Source: Pseudomonadota bacterium | Lineage (GTDB): Bacteria > Desulfobacterota > Desulfovibrionia > Desulfovibrionales > Desulfovibrionaceae | Assembly (NCBI GenBank): GCA_023417745.1 | Contig: JAEZEM010000060.1 | Span: 1 to 12,337 of the forward strand | Direction: 5' to 3' | Length of the DNA stretch: 12,337 bases | Shown: piece by piece, positions 8,622 to 12,337 of the stretch | How positions within the stretch are numbered: position 1 is the stretch's first letter | Layout: every line of letters starts with the position of its first letter | Notes under the pieces: generated by a model | Databases searched by the model: none | What the model saw: the letters and a program-made list of their open reading frames with translations, nothing else | What the model was told of the DNA's origin: nothing | Translations under genes and position numbers: made by a program

Positions 8622-10050
8622 CGAATCTCAGCGCTCTTCGGACGCCTTCATCGACGACGACCGCATCCACGCGGCCCTTTCCAACGCCAAGACCCTGGCC
8701 GCCGACCCGGACGCCGTGGCCGCCATTATCGACAAGGCCCTGGGCTACAAGGGGCTTAGCGCCGAGGAAGTGGCCGTGCTCCTCGAAGTCTCCGACCCGG
8801 CCCTGCTCGATCGGATGTTTCGGGCCGCCAAACAGGTCAAGGAAGCCATCTACGGCAAACGCATCGTGCTTTTCGCGCCGCTGTACATCTCCAGCCATTG
8901 CATCAACAACTGCGTCTACTGCGGCTACAAACGCAGCAACAAGGAACAGCTGCGCAAGCGCCTGACCATGGACGAAATCCGGCGCGAAGTGGAGATCCTC
9001 GAATCGCTTGGCCACAAGCGTTTGGCCGTGGAAGCCGGCGAGGACCCGCTTAATTGCCCCATCGAGTACGTCACCGACGCCATCAAGGCCATCTACAGCA
9101 TCAAAGACGGCAACGGCTCCATCCGCCGCGTCAACATCAACATCGCCGCCACCACCGTCGAGGACTACAAAACGCTCAAGGACGCCGAAATAGGCACCTA
9201 CATCCTGTTCCAGGAGACCTATAACCGCGAGCGCTACGCGGCCCTGCACCCTTCCGGCCCCAAGCATGACTACAACTGGCACACCACGGCCATGGACCGG
9301 GCCATGCAAGGCGGCATCGACGACGTGGGCATCGGCGTGCTCTACGGCCTCTATGACTGGAAATACGAGACCGTGGCCATGTTCCTGCACGCCGAGCATC
9401 TGGAAAAGACCTTCGGCGTCGGCCCCCACACCATTTCCGTGCCCCGGATGCGTCCGGCCGGAGCCGTCAACCTCGACACCTTCCCCTACCTCGTGCCCGA
9501 CGAGGCTTTCAAAAAGATCATCGCCGTCATCCGTCTGGCCGTGCCCTACACCGGCATGATCCTGTCCACCCGCGAGGACCCGGATTTCCGCGACGAACTT
9601 ATCAACTATGGCGTCTCCCAAATAAGCGCCGGTTCCTGCACCGGCGTGGGCGGCTACCAGAAGGTCCACGAGGACCACGAGCCCACCAGCAACACCAACA
9701 ACGGCCAGCAGTTCGAACCCAGCGACCAGCGTTCGCCGGCCGAGGTCATACGAATGCTGTGCGAGCGCGGCTTTATCCCCAGCTACTGCACGGCCTGCTA
9801 CCGCCAGGGCCGCACCGGAGACCGCTTCATGAGCCTGGCCAAGGACGGGACCATCCAGCACGTCTGCCTGCCCAACGCCCTGCTCACTTTCAAGGAATAC
9901 CTCATCGACTACGCCGATCCCGAGACCCGAGCCATCGGCGAACAGCGCATCCAGGAAGCGCTGTCGAGCATCAGCAAGGACGGCATCCGCGACCTGACCA
10001 TTGAACGCCTGCACGACATCGAACACGGCAAGCGCGACATGTTTTTCTAG
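8614..10050 (+). CDS. hydG: [FeFe]-hydrogenase H-cluster maturase HydG (radical SAM)
   Basis: HydG is a radical SAM enzyme that cleaves tyrosine to p-cresol and a fragment that yields CO and cyanide. These build an Fe(CO)2(CN) unit for the 2Fe subcluster of [FeFe]-hydrogenase. The protein has 478 residues, typical of the family. The SAM-binding [4Fe-4S] motif CxxxCxxC is C96, C100, C103 (HCINNCVYCGY). The C-terminal cluster motif CX2CX22C that sets HydG apart from ThiH is complete: C392, C395, C418. The histidine in GPHTIS (H272) may be the ligand of the fifth, labile iron; this is a tentative alignment. All key cysteines are present, so the enzyme should be active. It overlaps the TM1266-family gene by 8 bp. 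hydE, hydF and the hydrogenase itself are not in this window and must be elsewhere if the pathway works. A palindromic repeat and a bidirectional terminator follow. Confidence 0.97.
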   Translation: MIDESQRSSDAFIDDDRIHAALSNAKTLAADPDAVAAIIDKALGYKGLSAEEVAVLLEVSDPALLDRMFRAAKQVKEAIYGKRIVLFAPLYISSHCINNCVYCGYKRSNKEQLRKRLTMDEIRREVEILESLGHKRLAVEAGEDPLNCPIEYVTDAIKAIYSIKDGNGSIRRVNINIAATTVEDYKTLKDAEIGTYILFQETYNRERYAALHPSGPKHDYNWHTTAMDRAMQGGIDDVGIGVLYGLYDWKYETVAMFLHAEHLEKTFGVGPHTISVPRMRPAGAVNLDTFPYLVPDEAFKKIIAVIRLAVPYTGMILSTREDPDFRDELINYGVSQISAGSCTGVGGYQKVHEDHEPTSNTNNGQQFEPSDQRSPAEVIRMLCERGFIPSYCTACYRQGRTGDRFMSLAKDGTIQHVCLPNALLTFKEYLIDYADPETRAIGEQRIQEALSSISKDGIRDLTIERLHDIEHGKRDMFF

Positions 10051-10064
10051 CGTCGCCATAGAGG

Positions 10065-10130
10065 GACGCCTCCGGCGGCCAGGGCTTTGCCCTGGACCCA
10101 CGGGGGGGGGATGATCCCCCCCGGACCCCC
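10065..10130. repeat. GC-rich palindromic intergenic repeat, copy 2
   Basis: gacgcctccggcggcc (10065-10080) matches the left shoulder of copy 1 except at one base. Then ccagggc (10079-10085) pairs with gccctgg (10089-10095), loop ttt. It continues with accc and a second hairpin of a G-run (10102-10110) with a C-run (10116-10122), loop atgat, then ggaccccc. Here the stem sequence differs from copy 1 while pairing is kept, as expected if structure is conserved. It begins 15 bp after the hydG stop. Confidence 0.7.
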
Positions 10131-10172
10131 TCGACGGTAAAAGTGATAAACCAAACCTTGCTGGCCAAAAGC

Positions 10173-10211
10173 AAACGCCGGCCCGGGACAGTGTCCCGGG
10201 CCGGCGTTTTG
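10173..10211. terminator. Bidirectional intrinsic terminator between hydG and phoU
   Basis: A perfect 17-bp inverted repeat, aaacgccggcccgggac (10173-10189) with its complement (10193-10209), loop agt. It is flanked by A-rich bases on the left (caaaagcaaa) and tttt on the right. It ends 26 bp from the phoU stop codon and can serve both convergent transcripts. Confidence 0.92.
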
Positions 10212-10236
10212 TCGTTGGCCGGCGTAAAACAGCCGG

Positions 10237-10914
10237 CTACTTGTCGGTTCCCGGCAGGGGCGTGCACTTGTGTTTGTAGTCCACGGCCCGGCGGATAAAA
10301 ATCGTCGATTCGGCGATGTTGGCGCACTGGTCGCACGCGCGCTTTAAGCTGTGGGCCACGAAGGCCTGCTGCACCGCCCGCTCCACCGGTCGGGATTCCT
10401 TGATCATCTCGGTGGTCACGTCGCGAAAGATGCGCACGTTGAGTTCCAGCGCCGCCGCGTTCTGTTCGATGATGCGAAGCGCGGCCGCGTCGTCGAGGTC
10501 CATGTAGCAGGCGATGGAGGCGGCCATGAGCTCCAGGGCCAGATCGGCCAGCTGGCGCAGATTGCCGTGGACGGGCAAGCGCGTTTCACTGGTCAGCACC
10601 AGCACCCGCTCGGCGATGTTGACGGCCTCGTCGCCCAACCGCTCGATGTTGACGAGCATCCGCATGGACCCGACGATAAAGCGCAGATCCTTGGCCACGG
10701 GATGGTGCAAGGCCAGGAGCTTGAGGCTTTCCGAATCCACCCGGCATTCGTAATCGTTGATCTCGCGGTCGGCGTCGATGACTTCGCGGGCCAGGGCGGC
10801 GTTGTGGTCAAGCAGGCTGGCCACGGCTTTTCGCACGGCGTCCTGGGCCAGATGCATCATGTGCAGGACATCGACCTTGAGCTTGTGTATGGCCTGATCA
10901 AGCGGGGTTTCCAA
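10237..10914 (-). CDS. phoU: Phosphate-signalling regulator PhoU
   Basis: This cytoplasmic all-helical protein of 225 residues normally links the Pst phosphate transporter to the PhoR/PhoB pair and represses phosphate uptake when phosphate is ample. It has two PhoU repeats (about 5-105 and 115-212). Each ends in the family's metal-binding helix motif: ERLGDEAVNIAE (91-102) and KRACDQCANIAE (191-202). The length is normal. The start codon is TTG (plus 10912-10914). It is supported by aggag about seven bases upstream on the minus strand, and by the N-terminal helix, which would be lost with the next ATG (M19). No pst or phoR/phoB gene is in the window, so this copy stands apart or belongs to a unit beyond it. 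It is co-directional with serB upstream but separated by 164 bp with its own candidate promoter. PhoU family is secure; partner unknown. Confidence 0.93.
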   Translation of the reverse strand: METPLDQAIHKLKVDVLHMMHLAQDAVRKAVASLLDHNAALAREVIDADREINDYECRVDSESLKLLALHHPVAKDLRFIVGSMRMLVNIERLGDEAVNIAERVLVLTSETRLPVHGNLRQLADLALELMAASIACYMDLDDAAALRIIEQNAAALELNVRIFRDVTTEMIKESRPVERAVQQAFVAHSLKRACDQCANIAESTIFIRRAVDYKHKCTPLPGTDK

Positions 10915-10921
10915 GGGGCGG

Positions 10922-10926
10922 CTCCT
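10922..10926 (-). promoter_or_regulatory. Ribosome-binding site fixing the TTG start of phoU
   Basis: On the minus strand aggag (plus ctcct, 10922-10926) lies about seven bases before TTG. It supports a rare start codon instead of a later ATG. Confidence 0.65.
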
Positions 10927-11011
10927 GGTTTGGCGGCGGGGCGAGTCGGCCCGGCGGCCTCGTTGGCGTTAACCTTTGTCACGAACGGTTTTCGGTTACG
11001 ACGCCATGCCG

Positions 11012-11042
11012 GATATGTGACAATTCGAACAAACCCTGTCAA
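11012..11042 (-). promoter_or_regulatory. Candidate sigma-70-type promoter for phoU
   Basis: On the minus strand a perfect TTGACA (plus 11037-11042) stands 19 bp before catatc (plus 11012-11017). The long spacing and weak -10 lower confidence. The -35 overlaps an inverted pair TGACA-N14-TGTCA that could be an operator. I looked for a PHO-box (paired CTGTCAT with 11-bp period) and did not find one. In the same gap, ccgggc (11049-11054) and gcccgg (11060-11065) form a 6-bp hairpin after serB, but no U-tract follows. Confidence 0.35.
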
Positions 11043-11078
11043 TGCGCCCCGGGCCACCCGCCCGGCATGTCGGACCGG

Positions 11079-12299
11079 TTACGACAGGGTGTCGCGGTCG
11101 CGCACGCCGACCAGATAAAGGATGCTGTCCAGGCCCAGGGTGGAGATGGAATGGCCGGCCCCTTTTTTCACCACCGGCTTGGCGTGGTAGGCGATGCCCA
11201 GGCCGGCGATGCCGAGCATGGGCAGGTCGTTGGCCCCGTCGCCCACGGCGATGACCTGCTCCAGGGACAACCCTTCCTTGTCGGCGATAAGCCGCAGCAG
11301 CTCGGCCTTCTTGGCCGCGTCCACGATCTCGCCCACCACTCCGCCAGTGAGCGCGCCGTTGTCGATTTCCAGCTCGTTGGCAAAGACGTAGTCAATGCCC
11401 AGCCGTTCCTTGAGCCGGTTGCCGAAATAGGTGAAGCCGCCGGAAATGATGGCGATCTTGTAGCCGAAGCGCTTGAGGTTGGTGATGAGCCGCTCGGCCC
11501 CGTCATTAAGCGGTATGCGCGCCGCCACCTCGGCCAGGGTGGCCTCGGGCAGGCCCTTGAGCTGGCGCAGCCGGCGGCGCAGGCTTTCCTGGAAATCGAT
11601 CTCGCCGCGCATGGCCGATTCGGTGATGGCCGAAACCTGCTCGCCCACGCCGGCCGCCTTGGCCAGCTCGTCGATGACCTCGGCGGCAATAAGCGTCGAG
11701 TCCATGTCAAAGGCCACCAGCCGTCGGTTGCGGCGAAAGGCGTTGTCCTCCTGGATGGCGATGTCCACGCCCATGTCGCCGGAGATGGCCAAGAACTCGC
11801 TTTTCATGACGGTCAGGTCGGTCGGCGTGCCGCGCACGGAAAATTCCACGCAGGCCATGCGCGGGGCATTTTTGCCGTCAAGGGACGTGCGGCCCGACAG
11901 GCGGTTGACGATGTCGATATTGAGCCCGTTTCGGGCGATGACGCCGGTGACGGCGGCGATATGCTCGGCATTGAGGCTGCGGGCCAGCAGGGTGACGATG
12001 CGCCGGGGCTTGCCCTGGGCCTCGACCCAGCTTTCGTAATGGGCCGGGTCCACGGGCGTGAAGCTGAGGTTCACGCCGAGCTTGTGGGCGCAAAAAAGCA
12101 GGTCCTTCAAAAACGGCGTGGACTCGGCCGTGGTGGGCACGCGCACCAGGATGCCAAGGGTCAGGCTGTCGTGGATGACCGACTGGCCGATGTCGAGAAT
12201 ATCGGCCCCGAATTTGGCCAGTTCGGCGGTGATGGCGGCGGTGAGGCCGGGCTTGTCGTCGCCGGCCACGCGAATGAGGATGATTTCGGGCTGCTGCAT
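11079..12299 (-). CDS. serB: Phosphoserine phosphatase SerB with N-terminal ACT domains
   Basis: This enzyme releases phosphate from O-phospho-L-serine, the last step of serine synthesis in the cytosol. The protein has 406 residues, longer than the minimal enzyme (about 210-230). The N-terminal half has an ACT domain (about 6-80, IILIRVAGDDKPGLT) and a second ACT-like segment (about 99-180, RIVTLLARSLNAEHIAAVTG), probably for amino-acid feedback. The HAD phosphatase domain (about 192-400) carries motif I DMDSTLI (D198 nucleophile, D200), E207 in the cap start, motif II SGGF (286-289), a motif III lysine near K330-331, and motif IV GDGANDLPM (353-361). All catalytic residues look present. ATG 12299 fits the start of the ACT fold. 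No ribosome-binding site is visible before it (bases ctcccc), and a promoter-like element places transcription close to the ATG. It is probably monocistronic or the first gene before phoU. Confidence 0.95.
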   Translation of the reverse strand: MQQPEIILIRVAGDDKPGLTAAITAELAKFGADILDIGQSVIHDSLTLGILVRVPTTAESTPFLKDLLFCAHKLGVNLSFTPVDPAHYESWVEAQGKPRRIVTLLARSLNAEHIAAVTGVIARNGLNIDIVNRLSGRTSLDGKNAPRMACVEFSVRGTPTDLTVMKSEFLAISGDMGVDIAIQEDNAFRRNRRLVAFDMDSTLIAAEVIDELAKAAGVGEQVSAITESAMRGEIDFQESLRRRLRQLKGLPEATLAEVAARIPLNDGAERLITNLKRFGYKIAIISGGFTYFGNRLKERLGIDYVFANELEIDNGALTGGVVGEIVDAAKKAELLRLIADKEGLSLEQVIAVGDGANDLPMLGIAGLGIAYHAKPVVKKGAGHSISTLGLDSILYLVGVRDRDTLS

Positions 12300-12305
12300 G
12301 GGGAG

Positions 12306-12334
12306 GCTATAGCGCCGGGCGCGGCCGGGGGCAA
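12306..12334 (-). promoter_or_regulatory. Candidate promoter at the serB start (possibly leaderless mRNA)
   Basis: On the minus strand TTGCCC (plus 12329-12334) and TATAGC (plus 12306-12311) are separated by exactly 17 bp, each matching the sigma-70 consensus at four of six positions. Only six bases (ctcccc) separate the -10 from the ATG, so transcription would start at or next to the start codon. The window ends just beyond, so a stronger promoter further up cannot be excluded. Confidence 0.35.
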
Positions 12335-12337
12335 GAC

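Noticed and set aside
8569..10101. Long open frame antisense to hydG (510 codons)
   Set aside because: HydG on the plus strand has every expected motif. The antisense protein is Val/Ala/Gly/Asp-rich, a mirror of hydG codons.
10915..11078. PHO-box in front of phoU
   Set aside because: Single TGTCA-like words occur, but no pair with the 11-bp period of the PHO-box.

Overview
The window is GC-rich DNA with strong G/C bias at third codon positions. It most likely comes from an anaerobic Desulfovibrionaceae-like (sulfate-reducer type) deltaproteobacterium. This rests on gene content: a hydG and TM1266-family pair for [FeFe]-hydrogenase, a LytS/LytTR pair next to cstA, and a soluble PAS hybrid kinase. 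GC-rich palindromic intergenic repeats fit too. The lineage is an inference, not a measurement.

Layout. Positions 1-92 hold an uncertain open frame running off the left edge. Then come a cation diffusion facilitator (90-1082, +), a palindromic intergenic repeat (1108-1157), a LytTR response regulator (1222-1992, +), a LytS-type 5TM/GAF sensor kinase (2003-3820, +) and a CstA-family transporter (3956-5767, +). A perfect 19-bp bidirectional terminator (5783-5825) separates cstA from a convergent hybrid histidine kinase (5842-7977, -). A low-GC divergent region follows. Rightward from it runs the hydrogenase-maturation unit: a leader with a 26-codon frame and an intrinsic terminator, a TM1266-family protein (8346-8621, +) and hydG (8614-10050, +). 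A second repeat copy and another bidirectional terminator close that unit. Leftward-reading phoU (10237-10914, -) and a long serB with N-terminal ACT region (11079-12299, -) end the window.

How the genes work together. The kinase, regulator and CstA genes resemble the E. coli BtsSR-BtsT arrangement, in which a LytS/LytTR pair senses pyruvate and induces a CstA-family pyruvate transporter. Upstream of cstA I see two near-identical 14-bp direct repeats exactly 21 bp apart, the geometry typical of LytTR operators. The hydG unit makes part of the H-cluster of [FeFe]-hydrogenase. Its leader looks built for premature termination, because the terminator lies inside a small frame coupled by ATGA to the first gene. 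PhoU and SerB are housekeeping-type functions. Each has a start-site oddity: TTG for phoU, and a possibly leaderless mRNA for serB.

No wholly new multi-gene system is evident. The best leads are the hyd-leader attenuator candidate, the cstA operator, and the cysteine-rich low-GC head of the hybrid kinase.
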